64,000 nt of DNA from Paenibacillus doosanensis (GTDB lineage: Bacteria > Bacillota > Bacilli > Paenibacillales > NBRC-103111). The first letter of the stretch is position 1, and each line of letters opens with the position of its first letter. The stretch lies in assembly GCF_025060755.1 (NCBI RefSeq), contig NZ_JANYUY010000027.1, positions 39,974 through 103,973 on the forward strand, written 5' to 3'. The notes under the pieces were generated by a model that was not told where the DNA came from, ran no database searches, and worked only from the letters and a program-made list of their open reading frames with translations. Made by a program: the position numbers and the translations under genes. Of this stretch, positions 17,419-25,494 are shown one piece after another.

Positions 17419-18720
17419 ATGAATCATAAAATGACGGAAGCTTCGGAAGAACGGGAGGATGAAACCGTCCGGCATGAAGCCCGATTGTCGCTGGCCGGAA
17501 TGACGGTATTCCGGCTGACGGATATGAATACGAGCGTCCTCTCGCTGCAAGGCGCCGTCCAATTTCATTTGGAGCGAATCGAGCTTCCCGACTTTTTGCT
17601 TGAGCAACAGGAGGAATGTTACCGCGCTTTAAGAGACGACGCGCAGCTTGCGCTTGCGCAAGGCGGACCCTCGCGCTGTTCTCTGTATGCCGGATCGCTT
17701 GGACTGACGTACATTGCAGCTCCGCTTCGCCCATGCGAAGCCGAAAGCTCGCTTATAGTCGTCGGGCCGTTCCTCAGACAGCTTCCTGATAAAATAACAG
17801 CGGAAGGCGGCGCCATCGACCGCACCAACGCCATCGTTTTGAACAAACTGATGCAAAATATGAAGATCATGAGCTCGTCCCAAATTCAGACGGTGGCCAA
17901 TCTGCTGTACCGGTTGGATGCTATAGAGCACGCGCCCCTGCACGTCGTCGAGGCACCGGGGAGCGCTGCGGCCAGCGGCGGAGGGGCCCGTCGCGCTTCG
18001 CGGCTGCATGAGCCTGACGATAACCAAGTGGAGCTGATCGGGCTGCGCTACCGGATTCAGAAAAAGCTGAGCCATGCGGTAGCATCGGGTCATAAAGCGG
18101 AGGCGCAGCGTATTATCGAACGCAGCCGTCATCTGTTCGACTTCTCCGAACGTTTTCCCGGACAACCTGTACGGGCCCTGAAAAATACGAGCATCGTCAA
18201 CAACACTTTACTGCGAATCGCAGCGGAGAAAGGCGGAGTCCCTTCCTTGTATTTGCATCTGACCTCCGAATATTTCGCCATCCGGATTGAGAGCGCCGAC
18301 AAGATCGCCGTGCTGGAGCTGCTGAACCGGCAAATGCTGGACGAATACTGCGATCTGGTTCAAACCCACTCGACGGCCCGGTATTCCCCTACGGTGCAAA
18401 CCGCGGTCCAGCATCTGGCCGTCTATTATAACAAGCCGCTGCAGCTGCGGCGGCTGGCGGATGCTTGCGAAGTTCACCCCTCTCATCTTTCGCGGATATT
18501 CAAGCGGGAGACCGGTCTGACCTTAACCGAATTCCAGCATCGGCTGCGGCTGAACGAGGCCAAATTTTTGCTCAAGACCGAGGTTTGCTCTATTGACGAT
18601 ATCGCATGGCAGGTGGGCTTCGAGGACGCGAGCTATTTCTCGCGCGTGTTTAAAAAGCAGGAAGGAATATCTCCAACCGAATTCCGAAATTCGGAAACGA
18701 ACAAAAAGGGAGAGCCTTGA
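17419..18720 (+). CDS. AraC family transcriptional regulator of the glucuronide locus
   Basis: 433 residues. The C-terminal ~100 residues hold two helix-turn-helix motifs (LRRLADACEVHPSHLSRIFK, then IDDIAWQVGFEDASYFSRVF, FKKQEGISPTEFR). The long N-terminal part is not clearly a cupin and resembles the PocR/sensor type with a GPFLRQ-like segment, so the ligand is unknown. The start has GAGAGGAG about 8 bases upstream. It is divergent from uidA, whose start is 137 bases away, and probably activates it. The minus-strand terminator of the next gene overlaps its last codons. Confidence 0.87.
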   Translation: MNHKMTEASEEREDETVRHEARLSLAGMTVFRLTDMNTSVLSLQGAVQFHLERIELPDFLLEQQEECYRALRDDAQLALAQGGPSRCSLYAGSLGLTYIAAPLRPCEAESSLIVVGPFLRQLPDKITAEGGAIDRTNAIVLNKLMQNMKIMSSSQIQTVANLLYRLDAIEHAPLHVVEAPGSAAASGGGARRASRLHEPDDNQVELIGLRYRIQKKLSHAVASGHKAEAQRIIERSRHLFDFSERFPGQPVRALKNTSIVNNTLLRIAAEKGGVPSLYLHLTSEYFAIRIESADKIAVLELLNRQMLDEYCDLVQTHSTARYSPTVQTAVQHLAVYYNKPLQLRRLADACEVHPSHLSRIFKRETGLTLTEFQHRLRLNEAKFLLKTEVCSIDDIAWQVGFEDASYFSRVFKKQEGISPTEFRNSETNKKGEP

Positions 18721-18732
18721 AGGCCCTCCCAT
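18701..18732 (-). terminator. Terminator of the Gly/Trp/Gln repeat protein gene
   Basis: On the minus strand, GGGAGGGCCTT and AGGCTCTCCC pair with one or two mismatches and are followed by TTTTT. It overlaps the 3' end of the AraC gene on the other strand. Confidence 0.75.
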
Positions 18733-18749
18733 TCGCGGTTTGCCGATAA

Positions 18750-19283
18750 TTATTCTTCCCTCTCAGTTTGCTGTCCCCAGCTTCCTCCCCAACCAGGCTG
18801 CTGTCCCCAGCCTCCGCCCCAACCGGGCTGCTGTCCCCAGCTTCCGCCCCAACCGGGCTGCTGTCCCCAGCCTCCGCCCCAGCCGGGCTGCTGTCCCCAA
18901 CCTCCGCCCCAACCGGGCTGCTGTCCCCAGCCTCCGCCCCAGCCGGGCTGCTGTCCCCAGCCTCCGCCCCAACCGGGCTGCTGTCCCCAGCCTCCGCCCC
19001 AGCCGGGGTGCTGCCACCAGCCTCCGCCCCAACCGGGCTGCTGCTGTCCCCAGCCTCCGCCCCAACCGGGGTGCTGCTGTCCCCAGCCTCCACCCCAACC
19101 GGGATGATGCTGTTGTCCCCAACCTCCGCTAGGATGCTGCTGTCCCCAGCCTCCGCCTTGACTGCCGCCTTGGCCGGTTCCATGACTGCCCCCAGTAGTT
19201 CCAGTGCCGTGGCCGCCCCAATGTCCTACTCCGCGTTCAACCTGCTCTGTGAATGGGAAATCACTCATCTTGGTCACATCCAT
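18750..19283 (-). CDS. Gly/Trp/Gln-rich tandem-repeat protein
   Basis: About 177 residues. A short N-terminal part (MDVTKMSDFPFTEQVERGVG) is followed by a Gly/His/Thr linker and then eleven tandem copies of a PGWGGGWGQQ decapeptide with minor variants (Ser for Gly, HHP, QQQP, WWQHP), ending TEREE. No signal peptide is seen. The repeat resembles structural, coat or surface proteins more than enzymes; stacked Trp residues with Gly turns suggest a low-complexity adhesive or assembling protein. The preferred start is the ATG at 19283 (AAGGA upstream); the ATG at 19268 is possible. It has its own terminator. Function unknown. Confidence 0.7.
   Translation of the reverse strand: MDVTKMSDFPFTEQVERGVGHWGGHGTGTTGGSHGTGQGGSQGGGWGQQHPSGGWGQQHHPGWGGGWGQQHPGWGGGWGQQQPGWGGGWWQHPGWGGGWGQQPGWGGGWGQQPGWGGGWGQQPGWGGGWGQQPGWGGGWGQQPGWGGSWGQQPGWGGGWGQQPGWGGSWGQQTEREE
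18769..19130. repeat. 30-bp coding tandem repeat
   Basis: About eleven tandem 30-33-bp units, each encoding PGWGGGWGQQ or a variant on the minus strand. Units differ mostly at synonymous positions (ccccaacc or ccccagcc), and the promoter-proximal ones carry extra codons, so copy number could vary by slippage. Confidence 0.92.
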
Positions 19284-19349
19284 TCCTTGGAATCTGCTTT
19301 CATGGTTAAAAATATATGAGGACTTCTTGTACACATTGTCATTTTTTTT

Positions 19350-19395
19350 TTGAAAAAAAGCTTCCAATCGCAATCAAAGCGAATTGGAAGCTCAT
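19350..19395 (-). terminator. Terminator of the ABC transporter operon
   Basis: On the minus strand AGCTTCCAAT/ATTGGAAGCT forms a 10-bp stem around a 14-base loop and is followed by TTTTTTT and, three bases later, a second long T-run. It lies just after the 3' end of the siderophore ABC gene. Confidence 0.85.
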
Positions 19396-19426
19396 GGAAG
19401 ACCGCGTCTGTCGCCCGATTGTCGGG

Positions 19427-21190
19427 CTACCTGCGCGGGGACACGGCCGTCTCCGAGGCGAGGCTCCAGCCTCCCGTCTCTTGCTGCAGCCGCCACAGCC
19501 TTGCATACAAACCGTCTTGAAGCAGCAGTTCTTCATGCCGGCCTTGCTGGGCGATGCGGCCCTGATCCATCACGATGATGTTGTCGGCTTTTTTGATCGT
19601 CTTCAGCCTATGGGCAATGACAATGACGGTCCTTCCCTTAATCAACCGGTCGATAGCCTTTTGAATCTCAGCCTCATTCTCAGGGTCGAGGGACGCCGTA
19701 GCCTCGTCCAGCAGGACGATCGGCGCATCTTTTAGAATGGCGCGGGCGATGGAAATCCGCTGCTTTTCGCCGCCGGATAACGTGCTGCCGCCCTCTCCTA
19801 CGGGCGTATCGTAGCCTTGGGGCAGCCGCATAATAAATTCGTGGCAGCAAGCCTGCTTCGCGGCCTCCTCCAGCTCCTCGCGGGTTGCATCGCTTTTGCC
19901 GAACCGGATATTGTTGCCGATCGTATCTTGGAACAAGTAAACGTCCTGGAATACCATCGATATATTTCTCAATAGCGCTTCCGGCTCCATGTCTCTGACC
20001 TTCTCGCCGCCCATCAGCACTTCTCCCTCCGCAGGATCGTAGAACCGGGCGATAAGCCGCAGCAGCGTGCTCTTCCCGCTGCCCGACGGCCCGACCAATG
20101 CCGTAAGCGATCCCTCAGGCATCCGCGCGCTAACGCTGCGTAAAGTCACGTTCTCGTTATAGCCGAACGTCACGCTTTGAAGCTCTACATCATGCTTGTT
20201 CGAAGGAGGCGTCCGTTCTCCGGACATAACCGGCTGTTCGAGCAAACGGACGATCCGCTCGCCCGCCTGCTCATGATAGCGAAACTCGACATAGTTGACG
20301 AGCGCCGTCGTGAGCGGGTCGAACACCCGCGTCCCAATGATCAGGAACGTGACGAACACCGTCAAGTTCAGACTCCCGCCCATCAGCAGGTGAACGCCGG
20401 TCAGCGCCATCACCGTCAGCCCGGCCCTGAGGCAGGCGATAGCGCTCAGCACAATCGGGCCGAGCAATCCTTCAATCCGGATGCTGTGGCGCATCAGTTC
20501 CTTGAAGGACATCTCCAGCCGGACGAAGCTGTCCCCGGTCATATTATAAGCTTTGATCACACGGATGCCGTTCAAATACTCCTGCAGCCGGTTGGCCGCA
20601 TCAATCTTGGCGCGCATGTGGCGGGCGCCGAGCTGCCTTTGAAAGCGCGAGGTGAATGCGAGCAGAAGGGCCGAGACCGGCAGCGCGGCGAACATGGCTA
20701 TCGCCATTCGCCAATCCATGAACGCCAGTCCCGCGAAGGCCAGGACAGGCAGCACCAGCGCGCCGATCATCTGCGGCACCAGATGAGAGATGCCGTGTTC
20801 GACCATGGTGAAGTCGCCCATCATCATATTGGCGAGGTCGCCGGGATCTCGCTTGTTCAAATAGCCGAGCGGCAGCCTCCGCAGATGCTCGGCCAAATTG
20901 GTGCGCCCCTCCGCGGCGGCGCCGTAGGCTTCGCGGAATTGCGACCGGTAGGCGGGAATCTCCGCCCCGTACAGCAGAAGCAGCGCGAGAACCATGCCCG
21001 CGCACAGCCACCATAGCGCCGCAGTTTGCAGCGGCTCTCCCGGATGCATGAAGGGGGCGAAGATCAGTCTCGCCGCCGCCACCAGCAGTGCGAACGGCAA
21101 TATGCCCGCTATGTTGGCAAGCAGCGTATACAGCACCGGCTTGATCAGCTTGCGGGGGTTGCCCGCCGTAATGAAGTGCAGCATGCTCAT
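19427..21190 (-). CDS. ABC half-transporter, siderophore uptake type (YbtQ/IrtB-like)
   Basis: 587 residues: six-helix type IV membrane domain (1-~320) and an ATPase domain with GPSGSGKS, LSGGEKQR, VLLDEATASLDPENE and the H-loop AHRL. It overlaps the partner gene by ATGA, so the two half-transporters form a heterodimer. Their neighbours (siderophore-binding lipoprotein, AraC regulators, Fur boxes) match the YbtPQ/IrtAB group, which has an exporter fold but imports ferric siderophores. Export of a siderophore would be the alternative. It is the last gene of the operon. Confidence 0.85.
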   Translation of the reverse strand: MSMLHFITAGNPRKLIKPVLYTLLANIAGILPFALLVAAARLIFAPFMHPGEPLQTAALWWLCAGMVLALLLLYGAEIPAYRSQFREAYGAAAEGRTNLAEHLRRLPLGYLNKRDPGDLANMMMGDFTMVEHGISHLVPQMIGALVLPVLAFAGLAFMDWRMAIAMFAALPVSALLLAFTSRFQRQLGARHMRAKIDAANRLQEYLNGIRVIKAYNMTGDSFVRLEMSFKELMRHSIRIEGLLGPIVLSAIACLRAGLTVMALTGVHLLMGGSLNLTVFVTFLIIGTRVFDPLTTALVNYVEFRYHEQAGERIVRLLEQPVMSGERTPPSNKHDVELQSVTFGYNENVTLRSVSARMPEGSLTALVGPSGSGKSTLLRLIARFYDPAEGEVLMGGEKVRDMEPEALLRNISMVFQDVYLFQDTIGNNIRFGKSDATREELEEAAKQACCHEFIMRLPQGYDTPVGEGGSTLSGGEKQRISIARAILKDAPIVLLDEATASLDPENEAEIQKAIDRLIKGRTVIVIAHRLKTIKKADNIIVMDQGRIAQQGRHEELLLQDGLYARLWRLQQETGGWSLASETAVSPRR

Positions 21191-23001
21191 TGCCGGACAC
21201 CTCCGGCTTCAATCTGCCACTCTGTCGCATCCGTGTACGCATGCCACATTCGGAAATACAAACCTTCGGCAGCGACCAGCTGCGGGTGCGTGCCTCTCTC
21301 CGCCAGCTTCCCTTCGCTCAGCACTAAAATCTGATCGGCATCCCGAATCGTCGACAGCCGGTGAGCGATGACGATGACGGTCTTATCTTGCATTAATTCT
21401 TTAAGCGCCAGCTGCATTTCCCGCTCGTTCTCCGGATCGGCGAAGGCCGTCGCTTCATCGAGCACGAGCACGGGAGCGTTCTTCAGGATCGCCCGAGCTA
21501 CGGCCAGCCGCTGCTCCTCGCCGCCCGACAAGTAGACGCCCCCCTCGCCTATCAGCGTCTGATAGCCATGAGGCAGCTTGCTGATGAAGTCGTGGCATTG
21601 AGCCGCCTTGGCCGCCGCAATCACGTCCTCCGTGCGGGCATCCGGCCGTCCCGCCGCGATATTGTTATAGATCGTATCGTAGAACAGAAACGTCTCTTGA
21701 AAAACAAAAGCTACGGTGTTCATCAGCGCCTTCGTCTCCATGTCCCTAATATCAACGCCTCCGATCCGGATCGCCCCCTTCTCCACGTCCCAGAACCGCG
21801 GAATCAGATTGGCCGCCGTCGATTTGCCGGAGCCGGACGGCCCTGCCAGCGCCGTTACCTTGCCCTGCTCAGCGGTAAACGCGATTCCGGAGAGCGCCTC
21901 GGTACGCGAGGCGGAGCCGGCTCCTTCCGTCGCATAGCTGAAGGAAACATTGTCGAACGATACATCGTAAGCTTCGGGAACGGCCGGCTGCTCCGGTTCC
22001 TTGACGGGCTCGACCGCCAATATCCGGTCGATCCGCTCCACCCCTTCGTTAATGTCGCGCAGGGAAGAGGCCATATACATCAATTTGAACATCGGAGCCG
22101 ATATGCCCGGGCTCATGACGAGAAAGAACAGCAGCACCGAAGCAAAAGCGATGTTGCCCGGCTCCCTGCTCAGCAAATATACGCCGACAGGAAGAACGAA
22201 AGCGGCAAAAGAACCGAGTGTGACCTTAAACAGCAGGTAACCGTTTTGAAACTGATCGGTGTACTTCAGGCAATAATCGCGGTAACTGATCATATCGGCA
22301 TAAAATTTGCGGAAGGAATGAACCGTCTGTCCGAATACTTTGACCGCCGGCATCCCTCTGACGTACTGCACCGCCGAACCGTTCATTCTCTCCAGCGAGT
22401 CGTAATACCGCTTTAAGTTTTCCTTCGTCTTCTCCCCCGACATCAACCGCATCTGAATGCCGAACCCGAGAACGATCGGCAAAATGCACGCCAGCGCCAG
22501 CCAGACGTTCAAGTACAGCATCACGCCGATCATGACGACCGTTGTAACTATGGCGTGAATCAGGTCGGGCAGCTGATGGGCTACGAAGGTTTCTACCTTC
22601 TCGACGTTATGCTCCAGCGTCTTCTTGACGGCGCCCGTCGACGTCCCGTTCAGCCAGCCGAGCGGCAGACGTCCAATGTGGGCCGCCAGCTTGACGCGAA
22701 GCCCGAACAATATCCGGAACGCCGCGATATGCGCCGATAGGCCGCCCCCGTACATCATGAGCAAGCTTCCGATCAAAGAAAGCAAAGCGGCGACGCCCCA
22801 GCGGATCATCCGCTCTCCGTCCGCAGCCTCCGGCCGGGCGGCATGCTCCAGCAGCTCCTTCAAGATAAAATAAACGGAAACGTACGGCAGCAGCATCAGC
22901 AGCGCGCTTAGGGCAGAGAGTATGCCGGAGCAGATCAGCAGCCCCCGTCGTTCTCCTGCAATATCCAGAAGTCTGGCCATCCCCGTCTTTCGATGGTTCA
23001 T
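21187..23001 (-). CDS. ABC half-transporter, siderophore uptake type (YbtP/IrtA-like)
   Basis: About 604 residues: membrane domain then an ATPase domain with GPSGSGKST, the signature LSGGEEQR and D-loop DEATAFADPENE. The AFADPENE form differs from the SLDPENE of the partner and is the form I recall from YbtPQ/IrtA-like proteins, supporting an iron role. Three close start codons exist; the ATG at 23001 has AAGGGG at about 9 bases, and 23010 is possible. It begins only 16 bases after the stop of the 54-codon binding-protein remnant, with which it shares a Fur-controlled promoter. Confidence 0.85.
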   Translation of the reverse strand: MNHRKTGMARLLDIAGERRGLLICSGILSALSALLMLLPYVSVYFILKELLEHAARPEAADGERMIRWGVAALLSLIGSLLMMYGGGLSAHIAAFRILFGLRVKLAAHIGRLPLGWLNGTSTGAVKKTLEHNVEKVETFVAHQLPDLIHAIVTTVVMIGVMLYLNVWLALACILPIVLGFGIQMRLMSGEKTKENLKRYYDSLERMNGSAVQYVRGMPAVKVFGQTVHSFRKFYADMISYRDYCLKYTDQFQNGYLLFKVTLGSFAAFVLPVGVYLLSREPGNIAFASVLLFFLVMSPGISAPMFKLMYMASSLRDINEGVERIDRILAVEPVKEPEQPAVPEAYDVSFDNVSFSYATEGAGSASRTEALSGIAFTAEQGKVTALAGPSGSGKSTAANLIPRFWDVEKGAIRIGGVDIRDMETKALMNTVAFVFQETFLFYDTIYNNIAAGRPDARTEDVIAAAKAAQCHDFISKLPHGYQTLIGEGGVYLSGGEEQRLAVARAILKNAPVLVLDEATAFADPENEREMQLALKELMQDKTVIVIAHRLSTIRDADQILVLSEGKLAERGTHPQLVAAEGLYFRMWHAYTDATEWQIEAGGVRQ

Positions 23002-23017
23002 CTGCATCATCCCCTTC

Positions 23018-23182
23018 TTATCCTCGCATCCGTTGGAGCGGTATTTCCACACGACCTTTGGCATCGATGACGGTTCGCATCAGCGGAGCGTCACCCCCTC
23101 CCGCCCCCTTCGGCGCGCAGCCGAACAATGAAACGAGCAGCACGACGGCCGAACAAACCTTCCAGCATGTTCCAAGCTGCAC
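23018..23182 (-). pseudogene. 54-codon remnant of a siderophore-binding lipoprotein gene
   Basis: Not obvious as a gene by length. From a GTG at 23182, with GAGAGGGG seven bases upstream, 54 codons encode a lipoprotein signal (SAVVLLVSLFGC, Cys22), a Gly/Ala linker and TVIDAKGRVEIPLQRMRG before TAA. The TVxDAxGxVEIP stretch is the characteristic start of the mature region in FecB/FhuD-type iron-siderophore binding proteins, which normally run on for about 270 residues. The rest is missing. It sits first in the ABC operon, just where a binding-protein gene is expected, behind a Fur box. It could still be translated as a short lipoprotein. Confidence 0.65.
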
Positions 23183-23204
23183 ATGGTATCCCCTCTCGTT
23201 CGAT

Positions 23205-23219
23205 CGATAATGGTTCTCA
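23205..23219 (-). promoter_or_regulatory. Fur box upstream of the ABC operon
   Basis: Minus strand TGAGAACCATTATCG fits the 7-1-7 Fur form TGATAAT-N-ATTATCA with three deviations. It lies 23 bases before the GTG of the binding-protein remnant. Confidence 0.65.
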
Positions 23220-23307
23220 TTTGAACATAACAGAGCATACTTGATCTGACGGGGAAGCCGCTACCGCGCGGCGGATCGCATTGCGGTTTGACGGATCATT
23301 TATGAGA

Positions 23308-24312
23308 TTACTCGTAATAACCGCGGACCAGATCGGAAGGATTGATCCCGTACCGTTCGCGGAATATTTCGGCAAAATGACTAAAATTGGTGTATCCTAC
23401 CATACCTGCCGCTTCGCTGACGCGAAGACGCCCGGAGAGCAGAAGATCTCTGGCCTTTTCCAATCGTTTGTCGCGCAAATAGGCGAAGGCGCTTTTTCCA
23501 TACTCTTCCTTGAAGCCGATCTTCAGCTTGTAATCGTTCAGACCGACCATACGCGACAGCTCGATAAGCGAAGGAGGATGCGCCATCCTGCCGATCAGCG
23601 TCTCCTTCGCCTGCCGCACCTTTTCCCTGTCGCTTTTCGATAATGCCGCTTGGCGCGAGGAAGGAGAATCCGCGGGACGCTCGAATAAAAAAGCTTGCAA
23701 ATAGAAAGCAAGCAGCTCCAAAGCTTTGCTCTCGACATACATGCTGCGCATCGCATTCGAATAGGGGCAATCCTTAAGCTGACGAAGGATGGCCAGCGTC
23801 CGCTCCCCAAGCGCGGTCCGAAAAGTTCGGAAAGCGGAGGAGCCGAGCAGCCCGGCAAAGGAAACTTGTCCCCTGGGGCCGGGAAATCCGGAAACCGCCT
23901 GCTTCATGTAGTCGTCGAACAGCGGCACCGGGATGCCGATGGCCAAGCTTTGAACGGCCTTTCCTTTTTTGTACAGAAAAGAAGCTTCGAAATTGCTCAT
24001 CAAATGAAGGGAGCAGCTGCCCGGCCGAATATCGTGCCTCGCTCCCGAAACCTCGAACTCCCCTTCTCCCTGCATGCAAAAGCTCAACTCCATCATAGAG
24101 GCGTCCGATTGCAGCTCTATCGTGCGGTCGCTGCTAAAACGGCAGTCCGATTCTATGACGATCAGCCCCGAACGCGTCACCTGCCAATTCATATAGCCTT
24201 CGCCGACACGGGTGCCGACGGCTATCCGCTGCATCGCCTCGTCCGACAAACGGGGCAGCGACAATGCGTCGAAATAGCTATCGTAGATGGAATGAGTTAC
24301 TGCGGCGCTCAT
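23308..24312 (-). CDS. AraC family regulator, PchR/YbtA-like
   Basis: 334 residues. The C-terminal domain has LIELSRMVGLNDYKLKIGFK and VSEAAGMVGYTNFSHFAEIFR, the double helix-turn-helix. The N-terminal half contains MMELSFCMQGEGEFEVSG, typical of PchR-like regulators that sense a ferric siderophore. GGAGG precedes the ATG. It starts 20 bases after the binding lipoprotein gene and is probably co-transcribed with it under Fur, then activates the ABC operon when the siderophore is present (inference from YbtA/PchR). Confidence 0.85.
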   Translation of the reverse strand: MSAAVTHSIYDSYFDALSLPRLSDEAMQRIAVGTRVGEGYMNWQVTRSGLIVIESDCRFSSDRTIELQSDASMMELSFCMQGEGEFEVSGARHDIRPGSCSLHLMSNFEASFLYKKGKAVQSLAIGIPVPLFDDYMKQAVSGFPGPRGQVSFAGLLGSSAFRTFRTALGERTLAILRQLKDCPYSNAMRSMYVESKALELLAFYLQAFLFERPADSPSSRQAALSKSDREKVRQAKETLIGRMAHPPSLIELSRMVGLNDYKLKIGFKEEYGKSAFAYLRDKRLEKARDLLLSGRLRVSEAAGMVGYTNFSHFAEIFRERYGINPSDLVRGYYE

Positions 24313-24331
24313 GGCTTTTCGCCTCCTGTCT

Positions 24332-25309
24332 TTAATCCGGTTTTCCCATAGCGTTTACGATTTCTTCGATCCCGTCGATTTTGGCCAGTGCCATAGGACC
24401 TGCGATCGACGGATCGCTCAAATAATAGACGCGGTCGTTTTTAACCGCCTCGATGCTGTTCCATACTTTGTTGTCCTTTAGCGCCTCCTTGACGCCGCCT
24501 TGGATCGGATTCGACCAATTGTTAATGACGAACAGATGGTCGGGCCGGAGCGAAGACAGGCTTTCGAGGGATAACGTCCCGCCCTTCGCAGCGCCGGGGA
24601 CCGGCTTCAATCCAAGCCCGCGGTAAAAAGGCTCGAAACGCTCCTCGGGCCAGCTGACGAACTGCTCTTTGCCGTTGTACATGACGAACAGCACCGACTG
24701 GTCGCTGCGGAAAGCGAGCTTCGCTCTATACTGCTCCGACTTGCGGTCGAATTCGGCAAGCACGTCGTCGGCCTTGGCTTCTCGACCGATCACTCGGGCG
24801 ATCTGCTTCAATGTCTCCCGCCATTCTCCCGCCTGCGGCAGTACGACCGTAGGCGCGATCCGGCTCAGCTGCTCGTACTTGTCCGACATATCGTCGGCGG
24901 CTATAATGATATCCGGCTGCGATGCCAGCAGCTTCTCCATATCGACCTCCATACCGAGATCCATAATGGAATGGCCGGCCAGCCGTTTGTTCAGATTGGG
25001 AAAGTTACGGCTTACGGCCGTCATTCCCTGCGCCGCGACCGGGTACGTATCGAGCACCGCCAAATAATCGACGAAGCCGACGTAAGGCACGGCGATGTTG
25101 ACCGGTCTTTGGGCGATCTTCGTATCTCCGTTCAGATGGTGAATAGTCCTTGCAAAAGAATCGGCAGACGCTTCCGAATTCGGCGCCGAGACCTCCCGAT
25201 CGGCCATGGCCCCCGTATCGCGGACGCCGCTTCCGTCGCAGCCTGCCGCCAAACCTGCGGCGATTATAACCGCCGTCAAGCCGCTCCATTTCGTTCTTTT
25301 CCCCCGCAT
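24332..25309 (-). CDS. Iron-siderophore ABC transporter binding lipoprotein
   Basis: 325 residues. Lipobox LAAGC (Cys24), then a linker and the FecB/BtuF-type fold: the VDYLAVLDTYPVA region, the helix backbone with MEVDMEKLLASQPDIIIAAD, and a C-terminal lobe ending in YYLSDPSIAGPMALAKIDGI. The protein captures a ferric siderophore outside the membrane. A Fur box at 25392-25406 lies upstream. It carries its own GAAGGAG ribosome site and is followed within 20 bases by the AraC gene. No BtuC/FecCD-type permease is present, so the YbtPQ-like half-transporters are the likely partner. Confidence 0.88.
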   Translation of the reverse strand: MRGKRTKWSGLTAVIIAAGLAAGCDGSGVRDTGAMADREVSAPNSEASADSFARTIHHLNGDTKIAQRPVNIAVPYVGFVDYLAVLDTYPVAAQGMTAVSRNFPNLNKRLAGHSIMDLGMEVDMEKLLASQPDIIIAADDMSDKYEQLSRIAPTVVLPQAGEWRETLKQIARVIGREAKADDVLAEFDRKSEQYRAKLAFRSDQSVLFVMYNGKEQFVSWPEERFEPFYRGLGLKPVPGAAKGGTLSLESLSSLRPDHLFVINNWSNPIQGGVKEALKDNKVWNSIEAVKNDRVYYLSDPSIAGPMALAKIDGIEEIVNAMGKPD

Positions 25310-25391
25310 TGTTCACGCAGCTCCTTCTGTATGTTATCACCGCTGTTGCAGCGGGTTCGCGCCCGGTTCACAGCAAGCGAAACGCCGCAAT

Positions 25392-25406
25392 CGAGAATAG
25401 TTCTCA
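25392..25406 (-). promoter_or_regulatory. Fur box upstream of the siderophore-binding lipoprotein
   Basis: CGAGAATAGTTCTCA is an almost perfect TGAGAAT-N-ATTCTCA dyad, about 85 bases before the lipoprotein start. Confidence 0.75.
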
Positions 25407-25494
25407 TTCAAGACGGCTTTATTAGCTTACTACGTTGCGCCTGAAGCGTTCTACCGCTGGAGGGAGAGCCCGTGACGGTTATACGGAGCCGCGC

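Noticed and set aside
18750..19140. Regular 30-bp repeats that could suggest a CRISPR array
   Set aside because: The units are directly adjacent without unique spacers and encode a protein repeat in an open minus-strand frame with ribosome site and terminator.
18768..19319. Long plus-strand frames over the repeat (Leu-Ser-Pro-Ala type and Val-Pro-Ser-Leu type)
   Set aside because: They are antisense shadows of the Gly/Trp/Gln repeat gene, with no ribosome site.
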